A stretch of 64,000 nt of DNA, from positions 48,878,057 through 48,942,056 of the forward strand of contig CP141137.1 of the NCBI GenBank assembly GCA_035236585.1, in the 5' to 3' direction. The notes beneath the pieces were generated by a model that was given only the letters and a program-made list of their open reading frames with translations, did not search any database and was not told the DNA's origin. The stretch comes from Warburgia ugandensis. Its lineage: Eukaryota > Streptophyta > Magnoliopsida > Canellales > Canellaceae. Below are positions 11,468 through 23,375 of this stretch, piece after piece; within the stretch, counting starts at the first letter, position 1, and each line of letters opens with the position of its first letter. The position numbers and the translations under genes were made by a program.

Positions 11468-13964
11468 TATGACGACTCGGGTTTTATATGATGCAAATTT
11501 GATAAAAAGGCGAGATCTCTTGTTTTATAAATATGGAATGCATGAAAATCTTTTTGTTTGGAAAATATCCTTTCGTATAAAACCCCGAGTGTCAAAACAC
11601 ATTTTCAAATTATCTAGCGATGGCATAGCTTTAAATTGACTCTATTCCTAAGAAAGTGTTTGTCATAGCCTTAACTATAGAGAGTAACTACAATCAAGTA
11701 ACATTGAAAGATAAGGTAGGGGTTTACTTACTTGCACTTAATCTGAGTGTCTTCTGTCACAAGCGTACCTTGTTCGTAAGTGTTTACTTTGTGTCTGAAA
11801 AATGTTGAGGATTGGGTGATTATATACTATACTCAGTAGGAGTCCATCACTACTAGTTTTACAATGCATGCTATGTTTAAAATCATATGCTCTTTCAAAA
11901 CATGTGCATGTTTGAACACTCATGTTCAATATTGGGATTAAAAACCATTGTCGAATTAGAATACTAACTACTTAAAGGATCACATAATCCAAATTGAAAG
12001 TATCATATATATCATAACATAATGATATGCATAAGATGCTTCACTGAATCCAACTCATGGATATATGGTATGGTCGACCAACCTCATGTCATGTCATATG
12101 CAGTGCAAGTAAATCCTCAAACCATAGGGCCCCACTATGCCCACGACCTCACTACCGTGTGGTCCTCGGGTACCTAAGGACATAGGGTCATATACCTCCA
12201 CGGGGCATATGACACTTCGACCCAGTGCCGTGACACCAATGGTAGCCCCTTGTACCACATGCAGTCGACGTAGGGACATGCCCTTTTTAGGCATGGTACC
12301 CATCCACCTAATAGTGGTAGAGGCTGGGAGGCCACCCCAGACCTCTCGGCATAGCGCCCACGAGCTTATTATGCCAAATCATGTACGATCAAACAAGCCA
12401 AAAGCCTCTTTTTCAAAACCTGTCCTCTTTGGGTCCCTCACAACTACCTAGCCCTCACAACTGCCTACTCAGTGTCTTTTGGGCACTCCAACCTCTTTTG
12501 GTAACCCTTAAGGACATGCAATTTTGCAAGAACTCTATGCTCACAAACCATGCAATATATGCAATTATGCAAAACATGTCTATGCATAATGTATTTATCA
12601 CATGCATGCTGAATTCATTTATGTGCTAAACAAGTCATATGCATATACTTAAAACATGCAGTCTCAAAACAATCATGGCTCTTTTTAAAAGTCTAGTAGC
12701 GATAGAGCACCTACCTGGTTTGATCACGCAAGCCCCTTTGTCCTCGTACGCTCCTGAATATGGTTTAGGGGAACAAGGTTAGTTTGGCCTATTTCTATAG
12801 GTTTTAGAGTGGTTGATCTTACTTCTTAGGCATTAAGGGTTCATCCCCATGCTTATGGGTGTCCTAAGGTCCTAATTGGGCCTTGGTATCATCAAGTTTA
12901 CAAAGATTTAGTGGCCCTGCGCCACTATCATAGTCTAAGGGTCGTACCTACCTTAGATTGGGCCTTGATCAGGTATTTTATAGTTTGAGTGTGTCCGTGT
13001 TGTCGACACGGACACAACACCTTTCGCGGCGCCTCAATCGGAGCCCTAGATCTCAAGTTATAAGCTTTTTAGTATTGCGTGTACATAAAAGGGTCAAACG
13101 AAGCGAGGTGGAAGCCTGGGACGCTAACGCGTCCTACATCAGTGGTAGGCGCCTCAGCGGGCGCGTCTGCAGACGTACCCTACTTCTGCTTGGCTTTTTC
13201 ATTTGTGGGCGCGTCCGTGACGATGCATTTCGTTTAGTGGGGGACCGAGGCGTCCTCGGGACACCCTGGTTCGACCCTGTTGAACCAGTGCACCCCAGGG
13301 ATCATCCTTGGGTCCTTTGTGACTCTCTAGGGCTCTGTTTTACATGATTTTTTATGTAAAAACTTAGGGAAACTTGGCCTAGGACTAAGGGGAAGACAGG
13401 TTTGGAGGGATTTTGGGCATACCTGGTTCGTTGCCAGGTTTTTCTCCACTTTTTCTCCTCTTGGTTGCTTCTCCACAACGGGTTTTTCCCTAGATTTTGG
13501 GCTGCCATTAGAGGAGCCCAAGAGCTCTATTTATAGAGCTATAAGAGGGTTCTGGAGGGGTCTCCCACCACCCTTGAATGGCGGTGGAGAAACCTCCAGA
13601 ATGGCCGTGATTTCTCCTCCAAACACCGCCGTTCTAGAACCCTCTAGGAGGTTGAAGAAGAGGGGTGCCGGTATCAAAACGGGCCCCTGTGTTTCTTAGG
13701 TTAAATCCGTTTTTTTAATAAAAATTACATTTTTGCCCCTGAACTTCAAAGGGCCATAACTTGCTCATTTTAACTCCGTTTTAGGTGATTTTGGTCTTGT
13801 TGGATTCCTTTTTTTGAGACGCACCTAATGGTACCATTATTAGGACCAAATTTTTGGGTTCAGTTAGGGTGAATAGTGAAATGACCAAAATACCCTTATT
13901 CCCAAAAAGTGAACTTTTCATTGCTAACTTGGGATTTTAATGTTACAAAATTGGAGTCATTACA
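11468..13964 (-). mobile_element. Solo LTR-like block of the TGTAATATCC family (opposite orientation)
   Basis: The right end reads ATTACA (complement TGTAATGACTCC), and the left end reads TATGACGACTCGGG, related to the TGTGACACTCCAGG end of the block at 23376. AAAACCCCGAGTGTCA at about 11579 matches AAAACCCCGAGGGTCA at about 23518. Near 13690-13770 it has the phrase CCCCTGAACTTCAAAGGGCC and a CATAACTTGCTC motif also seen, in varied form, in the other blocks. GC content rises sharply at 12950-13300. A clean 5 bp duplication is not visible (GACCT versus GAACC), so the exact ends are uncertain. Open frames inside are not genes. Confidence 0.6.
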
Positions 13965-14279
13965 GAACCTTACCCCTAAGCCCTTAACTCCTAACCCCGA
14001 AACTTGTTTACTGAGTACTCTTAAACTCTGAACAGGCATACATAAGTACCTTGAACCCAAAGCCCTTAACCAAATTAACCCCATGTTGTTTCTTGAACAC
14101 TTGAACCCTGAACCCTTAATTAAACTAACCCTTGATTCCTAGACTCACTATCATTAAAATTTCATTTCATCAATTGCTTGCATTACTTATTGTTAGATAT
14201 CGTGGAGTACATACTAATTAACAAAAGAGGTGTGTATATATATATATATTAACTTAATTTTTTTTTAATTTGTGCATTT
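13965..14279 (+). repeat. Degenerate CCCTAA/CCTTAA-like block, right part, and spacer
   Basis: ACCTTACCCCTAAGCCCTTA and AACCCTTAATTAAACTAACC type runs to about 14140, then AT-rich spacer with a (TA)n run near 14236. It is not a perfect telomere array. Confidence 0.5.
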
Positions 14280-14370
14280 TTAAAATTGTTTATAATTAAA
14301 TGACTTGAAAAAACAATACTTTTAAAGTTGTTTATAAGTAAGCAACTTTAAAAGTATAAACTTTTGATTT
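14280..14370. repeat. Internal CACTA repeat block before the TNPA gene
   Basis: Degenerate copies of the AAAGTCGTTTATA motif, flanking the second transposase gene on its 5' side. Confidence 0.7.
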
Positions 14371-14439
14371 TGCGCACGTGCCTTACACAGAGAAATAATA
14401 CCATCTCTGTTTCTTCTCAAAACCTGACAGAGCAATATG

Positions 14440-14880
14440 ACGAAAGGGAGAAGATGTAGGAGAAGAAGAGAAGGGAGAGAAAAGAGAAGAGAAGAAAGAA
14501 GGAGAGGAGAAAGGAGTGGGTGGCGGTTGATCTGCACGTAGCACCCACACTAGAGAAGAGACAAGGAGAGGGTGGGAGCTCTTTTGCATGATGCACCCAC
14601 ACTGGAGAAGAGAGGAAGAAGAAGAGAAAGAGAGGGAAGAGAGAAGGAGAGGAAAAAGGAGAGAAGAGGGTTGGAGACGATATGCACACTAGAGAACCAC
14701 CCACGCTGAAGAGAGGGTGGGAACCGATTTGCACGTTGCACCCACACCTGAGAAGAGAGGGAAGAAGAAGAGAGAAGGAGAAAGGAGAAAAAAGGGTGGG
14801 AGCTAGTGGGACCCAATCTGCAGGCGCGCCGAAGAAAACTAGAGGGAGAAAACCACATTGACTCACGCAGGAGGTAAAAT
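14440..14880 (+). repeat. Purine-rich minisatellite-like region
   Basis: GA-rich DNA in which the phrase TGCACCCACAC...GAGAAGAGAGG with GGGTGGGAGC recurs about four times at irregular 70-120 bp intervals. Long open frames on the minus strand are Ser/Leu/Phe-rich artefacts of the purine bias. It lies upstream of the TNPA-type gene and may be its leader or promoter zone. Confidence 0.65.
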
Positions 14881-15779
14881 CTGTTAAACTCATTTCATGA
14901 TTTAAGTTTTCATGCTATATCAGTGTTATTTAGTGTAATTAGTATGTGGTATGGATAGGGTATGGGGTAATCATAATCTAGCATGAAAACACTAATCCAG
15001 AATTTCTTTTACTGAATAGTGACAATTTATTAGATAGAGAAAACATGATCAGATTGAGATGATCTAGTTTACAAAGAAAAAGCTTACTATCAATGTTAGC
15101 AGCAACAACAAATTAATATATCCTTTTGAGCCTAAGATTGATCATTATAGGCTTAACTACTACGCATCTAATAAATATAAGACATGTCATGTTAAGAAGT
15201 TGCAGATTGAAGTGACAAACATATTCTTTTATGTTTTCTCCAGAAGCCTAAGATTCCCACACTCTTTTCAAACAAATTAAATGGGCTATCTTAGGCTTCC
15301 CATACTCTTTCTAAACAAATTAAATGGGCTATCCTATGCATTGCTTTTCAAGGCATGGAAGCTTTCCACTAACAAAGCCATAAGATGCTAATATGTTGTG
15401 TCCATGAACATATTTTCATATAAGTTCATGACCAAGTAAGATGATGATTGCCCAATCAGCCATGATAACTTAAATTCAACATCTATAATCATTGTCATGA
15501 TTATTCACATAATTTTAATGGTCACTAATGCATAGCATGAGTATTAGCGCAACTTTTACATGAAAAGGACACAAAGTCTTCAATTATGTTTTTAAAATAA
15601 TTGTCAATGAATGTTTATCAAGTATTTCGCAATGACATGCATTAAATGTCATATGTCCAAAAAATAGAGGAAACTATGTCTAATTTTTGGTAGAAATGAG
15701 CACTCATTTCACTAAGAATCCTTGTTTTGAGAAAAGAAAAATGACACTCGAGGTTTTAAAAGAAAACCTAGTTCCTCCT

Positions 15780-15856
<77 letters not shown>

Positions 15857-16119
15857 CTCATGAAAATGAGTATTAGTAAATGATAAATGATAGAAAAATA
15901 ATTCACTTGAATTTTCATTGTGCCTTTTTATTGGTGATAAAGTTTATACTACATATTATAAGAAAATCCATACTCTTGAAGAACAAATTAATATTTTCCT
16001 TTGTTGTTGATGATGATTATTCACGTTTTACTTAGATGAGGATTTTAATTAGCATGTAATTATTGAAAGGTTGTTTAAAAGTATTGTTCTAATATCATTG
16101 AATGTTTCTTTGTAGTAAC
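14881..16119 (+). other. 5' region of the TNPA-type gene, AT-rich
   Basis: Intron- or leader-like sequence. Contains a local repeat (GCCTAAGATTCCCACACTCTT near 15246 and GGCTTCCCATACTCTTTC near 15293, each followed by AAACAAATTAAATGGGCTAT) and the GA microsatellite at 15783-15851. No gene seen. Confidence 0.5.
15783..15851 (+). repeat. (GA)n microsatellite
   Basis: About 34 uninterrupted GA dinucleotides. Confidence 0.97.
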
Positions 16120-19100
16120 AATGGAACCAAGAGACCATCAAACTAAAGAAGATGACTTCAATGAAGAGCACGAACAAGAGGCTCACATGGGCACTACTCT
16201 AAAAAGAAAGGGCAGATGGTGAACAACAATGGAAAAGGTTATCATGGAAAAATCAAAGGGAATTAAAGAAATTGTCCAATACAATACTAGAGGCCAAGAG
16301 ATTGGTGAGAGTGCCCCTACTTATAGTAGTTTCATCTGCTCTACATTAAGAAGCATGGTTCCTATCACATTTGAGGATTGGAAACTTGTGCCATCCTCAA
16401 CCAAAGATTTAATATGGGAAATGGTGAAGGTATGTAAACATTAAGTACATGTATTATTTACATTATAACTTTTCTTATTTTTCAAATATAGTAATTTGAT
16501 GTCTTCCATTTGCATTTTTCCTTTGATGTGTCGGAAGCCAAGAAGATGTATGATGGTGAGCAATGGAGAAAATAGAAGAACTACCTTGTTTGCCATTACA
16601 TTGTTCCAAATATCAATGATCCATTAAGGCTGTACATGGTGCCTTCAATTTTCTCTGACGCCATCGACCAGGAGGCTTAGAATGCATTTGTATAGAACTG
16701 CATCTCTGCCGAGTTTGAGGCATGTGTAGAAATGATGCTTTATTTATTCTTTTAATTACATGTAACATTCAATTTATTGTACATGATCAAGCACGTAAAA
16801 ATGTGCAAGTGAAGAGTGCAAGGGCAAGAAAGGTGCACAAAACAAATTTGCAGCATGACCTATCTAGGATGGCTACGCTAGTTTAGAAGAGTGCAAAGTA
16901 AGCATCTATGATAATTTATCCCATTCGATTTAATGCTACTATAATTATATACATGTTCTCTAACTATAGTGCCTTTGCTTGACAACAAAAAAAAGCTGGG
17001 ACTATGGAACCCATTGATCACTCCATTCTCTAGAAGATGGCACACTTGATGGGCCGTAGTGGCAAGAAGTTCTCAGATGAAACTACTGCATAAATTTCTT
17101 TGCGCATAGTAAGTGGTTTCACCTATCTATAATTATTTTACAATTAATTAGATCAAATGATCATGTCTTTCTGATTAAATTTTGCAGGACGCTCTTACCC
17201 AAGAAAGCGCTACTATTGGAACTTTAAGCAGCACTGCTGCCAAGGAAGACATCCTATTTAGGGCTATGAGAAATAGTCAAGACCACCCTAGTCAAGTTAG
17301 GGGCATGGGTCACGGTATTGTTCCTTCTAAATTCTTTGGTAGAGCACATATACCTAAAATTCAAGATGATGAGGAAGCCTATAATGCGTTTATTGCAAAA
17401 TTAAGGCAGGATATAATTAGGTAGATGCAAGAGGGAGATTTGATAATGGTTGCTGCACCCCTACTCATAACACTCCCAGCCCCATTACCTCCATCACATG
17501 CAAGCTGCAATTCCCTAAATGAAGAAGATGATGAAAGACATGCTCCTCCCCATGAATGGGAAATTCCTACCCATGAGCCATATACATACATAGACAAAAC
17601 TAAAAAAATTTATTGTCATTTTGTAATAATGTAATATCCTTAATTTTTACGATAAAATAGTAAATTATTAAATAAATTAAAATAAAAATTTATAGATAGA
17701 AATTTTTCCTGAAAACATAAGAATTAGAAAGTGCTCATCGATACGAATCCAACACCACCAAGAGCGCGAAAAACGGAGCTCAAACGAGGGAGTTATGAGC
17801 CGTCGAAGTTGTAAGGGCAATTTTGTCATTTGACAGAAACGTATTACAGAGGGGCCCAAATTGATAATGGCACCCCCGTCTTCCACACGTCTGTACCCGG
17901 ATCCGGCAAAATCGCCGGAGAAGCCATGGAAAGAGGCGTGAATGGGAGAGGTTCTCTTCCCCTAGGACTCTAGGCCTATATCTACCCTCCCCAGGTTGCC
18001 AAAACGCTTCACTTTGAGCGTTTTCATTGAGCTTTACTTAGAAACCTAGCCTGCAAAAATTCACGTTTTTACTCAGAAACCTAGGACTCTAGGCCTATAT
18101 CTACCCTCCCCAGGTTATTCCAAATTGAAATCTTTTACTGAATAAACTTATTTAAAATGCTTTTACAAGCATGATGTTAATTTGTTATGCTTAATTAGAG
18201 ACTTATTTCTTATTATATATATAGAAAATGCATGGATTTACATGGAAATGAGAATAGAGGCTTATTAGCTGGTCCTTTTATAGGCTAACCTCAGGACGAG
18301 GGGCATGTCTTGGGGATTGCAAGCTATAAGTGCTCTTGAGTTTTAGCATATACATATGATTTCCGTGTTTTATATTTGATGACGAGTGCTCTTGCCCAGT
18401 GGGCATCATGCTAGGAGGGATAGGGCCGGCCACCCACCTTCCGAGATTATGATGTGATGAGTTTGTGATATGATAGACACCTGCCCATAGATGGCATTCG
18501 GTAGGGGTTTGGTAACATGGATAGTCCACACTACCAGTCTAAGCCTTTCCATGGGGACAGACGCTAAGTCTCCTGTTATGGTGTCGACGTGGAGCGGTGG
18601 TGGTTGATACCCATCGAGGGTTGCCACTGCAGCATGATGGCCCATATTCTTATTATGTGTGCATGTATGATGAGCATGGTTATGGATGATATGCCTGGGT
18701 GTGACGACACTCAGAGGTTGACTACGTGTACTCCTGATCAGGGATGTTAGTGCGATGTGGTGGGACCCATTACCTTAGGGTGCCCTTATTCTGGTTGTAT
18801 GCTCCATTTTATTGATTCATGTCATGTTTTAACTCCTTGAATTTTATGTTTTAGCATATGGAATAAATTGGCATTTATTGAACATGGCATTATGATATCA
18901 CTATTTTCATAAATGTTAGATTTTTCATCAGTATTGTTCATTATTTCTTTCATTTATTACATTAATTGTCTATGTACCTACACAAGCGATAGCTTGCTGA
19001 GGCATTACTTTGTTTTGCAATGCCTTAGATCTCGAGTACGATAACAAGAAAGGCAAGGCTATTGAGAAGCCGTGAGAGCTGCTGAAGACCATTTTTCTAT

Positions 19101-21303
19101 AGTGTTAGACAGTGATGTGAGTCATTAAACAGGATTATCATTTGGATTTTATTATGGACTGCATATTTTATAATTGGATGTGATTTAGATCTTTGGACAT
19201 ATGTTGGACATTTATATGGGATGTTATGATGGATAGACCCTGGGCCATATTATTATTGTCTTTTGGACGTTTATTTGATTTAAAATAAAGGCGCCTATTT
19301 ATTTGACGTTGATTTATACGCGGATTATTTATTTATGTTTAAATTACATGTCCGCCATTTTGAGAAAGGAAAATTAACACCCGGAGTTTTAAGATAGGTT
19401 TAGTAAAATGTTAAATAAATCTTTTCTCATGGGATCCCAAATGCTCTTATTTAAAATACCATTATTTTTTTATTTTTTTTAAATGTCTTAAAAATCCGGG
19501 GTGTTACAAATAATCTTTTATATATCTCAACCTATCTATTGCATATTTTCACTGCAAGTGGGTCAATGCTTGTTGGCCTTGGAATACCATCAAAATATCA
19601 TGGCAGTTGGTTCATGCTATGAGCATGAATCAAACATTTTGCACAGAATTATTATGCCACAAGGTACTAAGTGAGTTTCCATTACCATTTTGAATGCTAA
19701 TGGTTGCCTACCATTCCCATTAGAAATGGAAAATATTATAACAGTTGGAAAGGCAGTTGCATATTAAGTCACTTAGTTGGAGGAACTAGTCATCCCCATA
19801 GAGTCCATGATATGTACCTTATCATACTACCTTTCTCATTAACATTCTTTAATTAAAGGCCTCATAGAAGTCATTTAATAACTATATCCGATTAATCAGA
19901 AACAACATGCGGCACCGAGATCGACCGCCATTCCAGTGGCACCTGTTGCTGCTGCGCCAATGGAACATGTACTTGTATATATCTTTAGTTTTTCTTTCAT
20001 CATAAATTAAGCCCTCTTCATATATTAATATTAATTAGCTTTGAATTTTTACATCTTTTATAGCAATTGACCCAGGAGCATGTGGAAGTTCCACCTAACT
20101 CACCTCGATCCCTAAGGGTACTCTACGGTCTCATCAATAGCAATATTGACATCTATCTTGTACAAATCAAGCAAGGAGTGCTTACCGATAGTGTTGTTGA
20201 AGTGTCACTTATGGCAGAGGACCTATTACACATTTGCCAATGGGATCAACTCAAACACCCTCACATTGTCTCCTACATTGGTTATATATGCACATACTTG
20301 CTTATAAATCATTTGATATTTAATTACATGTTACATTTTAATGGTATATGTATTAATTATTTCTTTTATGTAGGTTCTTGAATGATGCTACTGGCTTTTT
20401 TGAGGATGAGGTTGAGGGTACACTTTACCAATTCCTTGACCCTAGCATCATTTCTAGAGCTTTGGCATAATGGATGATCAAGCATCATAGTCAAGATATT
20501 TTAGTAGGCCTATTTCGCTGCTCTAAGGGACAGGGCTTAATGATTCCCTACAATGGTGGGTAAGTTTTAATTTTCTTATTTTCTTGTCAAATTATTCTAT
20601 ACCTAGGGATTGTCAACTTCCATTACAATTCATATGACTATCTATGTAGGTCTCATTGGATGTTGCTCGGTTTGGATGTGCATGGTGGGCATGCTTTCAT
20701 TTTTATTCTTGTGGATCGCACGCCTGTCCTACCCTCGTAAATATTATAAACAAGTAAGAATTTATTTTTTTCATGTGTTATGTGTATATAAGTACATAAT
20801 TTGTTATTCATCTATAATGCATTTGAAATATAAATTTGTAGGGCTTGGTTTGATTGGGCTATTAAGATCGAGACTATACAAGCATCAAACCTCACTTGGA
20901 AGAATGTCAAGGTATAGAAAACAATTAGTTGCTCTAAGTTATCACTCATTAAACCTACATTATTACAAATGATATTTATTAGTTGTTTTATTATCCTTGT
21001 TTCACAGTGCCCTAGACAACAGTAAGATTGGGAGTGTGGGTATTATGTCCTGAAGTACAGGAGGACCCTCGCAATTGATGGTACCCCTGTCGCCCATTTA
21101 AGAAAGGTAGAAAACTTTTTTTTTTCCATAATCTTATATGTTTCTACAGTTTTTATAGATCTAGCTAAAAAGTTTTAGCTTAATTAAATATGTTGTATTT
21201 CAGGGTGCTGTGCTTTCGGAGTGGGCATCCAAGAAGACTTACTCCAAGGTATTTCCTAATGAAATAAGATATGAATGGGCTAACTATGTAATGACTTTCA
21301 ATT
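16120..21303 (+). pseudogene. CACTA second gene: TNPA-like (Transposase_24/23) with C-terminal Ulp1-like protease
   Basis: Multi-exon accessory transposase of a plant CACTA, interrupted by a solo LTR. The start at 16121 (ATGGAACCAAGAGACC) gives an acidic N-terminus. KGIKEIVQYNTRGQEIGE and VPITFEDWKLVPSSTKDLIW (16250-16440) are Transposase_24 signatures. Exons at 16970-17620 carry a PIDHS..MAHLMGRSGKKF-like segment and GTLSSTAAKEDILFRAM. After the LTR, 19600-19800 holds a Transposase_23 segment (LPFPLEMENIITVGKAVAY). From 20067: EHVEVPPNSPRSLRVLYGLI, then GLMIPYNGG joined to HWMLLGLDVHGGHAFIFILV (Ulp1 catalytic His region), CPRQQ.DWECGYYVLKYRRT (catalytic Cys region, 21007-21080) and NEIRYEWANYVMTF. 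In-frame stops show it is dead. Fusion of a C48 peptidase to TNPA is known in plant CACTA elements. Confidence 0.88.
17630..19508 (+). mobile_element. Solo LTR of the TGTAATATCC family, internally deleted
   Basis: Begins TGTAATATCCTTAATTTTT and ends AATCCGGGGTGTTACA, with a perfect 5 bp duplication AATAA at 17625-17629 and 19509-19513. It is close to the 2.9 kb copy at 44719-47638 but lacks about 1.1 kb of the middle. At the deletion point a 37 bp segment (17961-17997) is repeated at 18080-18116. No primer-binding site, internal domain or second LTR is present. It splits the TNPA-type gene. Confidence 0.93.
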
Positions 21304-22289
21304 AGTTGTTGGAGTAACTACATGAACTTGAAATACATGGTAAAGTATTTTTTCCATTGACTTGTGTATGCTCCTTTGGATTTTATTATTTTCTTTGAAA
21401 TATATATATATATATATATATTTGTATTTTAAGCAATGAATGAGTGGAAATTTAGACTGTGGGAATAAATGAGTATGGATGAAGTGAATTTGGAGTTTGA
21501 ACATGGAGTGAATATGTGGTGGTTGAAGTATATAACTTTTATGAGACGAAGAATGAGATGGTTACTTAGAGTGTGAAAGTAAATGTGAATGTGTATGGAA
21601 TTACAAATGAAGTGAATGTGGATGTTATAGACAATGCTTATGTTGTAATTTCTTATATAAATTATTTTCAAGATAGATGTGGATGGGTAATGATGAGTAT
21701 GGATGTTTTGTAGTCCTTATGGATGTATTAGGTGTTATATTTTAAGATCAATTGGGGTATCAAGAAAGAAGTGGATGAACGTTGTATCAAGAAAGAAGTG
21801 GATGAACGTTGTATTTGATGTTTGGTTTTTCATATTTATAAAGAAAGTTTGTATTAGGAATATATTATTCAATGTATACATAGGTGGTAGTGTATCAAGA
21901 AAGATGTCATTGCATTGTAGTGGATGGTGGTTTGGAATTGCTTATGGAGATTGAAGTGTTAGGTGTACATGATGTTTGGTTTTTTCATGCTTATAAAGGT
22001 TGTTTGAAGTACTATTAGGTGCATAGACTGTTTGTTATTCAATGTATACACAGGTGGTAATGTATCAATAAATAAAGATGTGGATGCATTGTAGTGGTTG
22101 TTTCTTTTTCATGTTTGTGTATATTGAAGTATCAATGTGTATATGATATTTCTTATACAATTAATGTATACAGGTGGATTTGTATAAAGAAATGGATGAA
22201 TGTTGTATGTTAACAAGATTTTAATATTTATAAACATTATTTGAGTATCATATAGGTGGTGGATCTAGAAAGGAGAATTAAAAAAAAAA

Positions 22290-22530
22290 AATTATAACTT
22301 TAGAAGTCGTTTATTTTTAAACGACTTGTAAAGGTTTTCTAAATTCCTAAACTATAGAAGTTGTTTAATTATAAATGACGTCTAAAGTATTTAATTTTAG
22401 AAGTTGTTTATATTTAAACGACTTCTAAAGTTTAGGATTTTAGAAGTCATTTATTTAAACGACCTTTAAAGTTAATGACTTTTCAATTTGGGTAGGTAGA
22501 AGTCGCTTATTAAGTGACTTCTATTATCAG
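22290..22530. repeat. CACTA right subterminal array
   Basis: Five to six palindromic pairs of GAAGTCGTTTA / TAAACGACTTC type, ending with AAGTCGCTTATT, which mirrors the left end. Units here carry GAAGTCG, a slight variant of the left array. Confidence 0.88.
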
Positions 22531-22550
22531 TTTTAACTGATTGTAAAAGT

Positions 22551-22566
22551 CTCCTATGTAGTAGTG
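22551..22566 (-). repeat. CACTA right terminal inverted repeat
   Basis: CTCCTATGTAGTAGTG, complement CACTACTACATAGGAG. Confidence 0.92.
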
Positions 22567-22780
22567 CTAGCTGACTACTCTGAGGCTTTAGTTTACTATG
22601 TATATTATTGAGTACATGTGTACTTTTAGAAATATATGAATATACTATCTGTATGTATCATTGTACATCTACATATATAGCCAACTACAAATGGAATTGA
22701 ATTCCACGCCATTCATATTTCATAAATGTAATCTAGGATAATAGCAAACATTGCTTAAATTGCATTGATACTTAAGATAT
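22567..22780. other. Sequence outside the CACTA right end
   Basis: AT-rich. Shares ATTGTACATCTACAT and ATAGCC phrases with 2328-2352 on the other side. No gene. Confidence 0.45.
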
Positions 22781-23110
22781 ATATAGGATGGTTACTGAAT
22801 AACTGTCCTATATTTATTCCTATAGGACGGTTAATACAAAACCATCCTTTATATTCTATACATATAAGACAGGTATGTAGTAATGGTCCTAAGTATAGGA
22901 TGGTTATTTACTAATTGTCCTATATTGCGAATCTGACATTTGATAGTTATAGGACAGTTATTTATGAACCATCCTATGATGATTACTAATAAAGGACTAT
23001 TTATGCATAACCATCCTATATTTTATTGATAATATATGATAGGTTTTGTAGAACAGTCCTATAAATTTGAGGTTATATAAGACAGTTATCTTAAAACCAT
23101 CTTATATTTC
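22781..23110. repeat. Array of TATAGGACGGTT inverted repeats (block F)
   Basis: Eight or more degenerate copies in alternating orientation, same family as block E. It lies directly upstream of the second TNPA/Ulp1 gene. Confidence 0.85.
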
Positions 23111-23280
23111 TTTTTCTTTATAAACCTTTCTCTTGCCTTTCAAATCCTACCAAAATTTCTTCGAAGTCCAAACTCCAAAACCCCCCTCAACCAGCACCAG
23201 GGAAAAAACCCCTATCAGAAGAGTAAGAAGAAGAAGGAGAGAGAGGGAGACAGAAACCATACTATTCGACTAAGGACAAA

Positions 23281-23328
23281 GAAGAAGAAGAAGAAGAAGA
23301 AGAAGAAGAAGAAGAAGAAGAAGAAGAA
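23281..23328 (+). repeat. (GAA)n microsatellite
   Basis: About 15 GAA units in the leader of the second TNPA-type gene, just before its probable ATG at 23342. Confidence 0.95.
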
Positions 23329-23375
23329 TAGAAGAGAAACCATGCCTACTACACCTCAAGGCTCAAGTAAGAAGA

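Larger units (their letters stand above)
2783..22566 (+). mobile_element. CACTA (En/Spm) DNA transposon, 19.8 kb, with nested insertions
   Basis: Both ends are visible: CACTACTACACATGAG at 2783-2798 and its near-complement CTCCTATGTAGTAGTG at 22551-22566. Flanking trinucleotides are CTG and CTA, a 3 bp target duplication with one mismatch. Just inside both ends lies AAGTCGCTTATT, followed by arrays of AAAGTCGTTTA / TAAACGACTTT inverted repeats, the usual CACTA subterminal architecture. The element carries a TNP2-type gene (7086-10485) and a TNPA/Ulp1-type gene (16120-21303), both broken. An RTE LINE (2831-5389), an LTR-like block (11468-13964) and a solo LTR (17630-19508) were inserted later; without them the element would be about 12.8 kb, normal for an autonomous plant CACTA. 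Confidence 0.93.

Noticed and set aside
12094..13521. Open frames in the GC-richer part of the LTR-like block
   Set aside because: No family features; they follow from local GC content within a retrotransposon-derived block.
14322..14893. Several overlapping minus-strand frames (Leu/Ser/Phe-rich)
   Set aside because: Produced by purine-rich repeats on the plus strand; all frames are open because few stop codons can form.
21361..21700. Minus-strand His/Ile/Tyr-rich frames near a TA microsatellite
   Set aside because: Low-complexity composition in the 3' region of the CACTA accessory gene.
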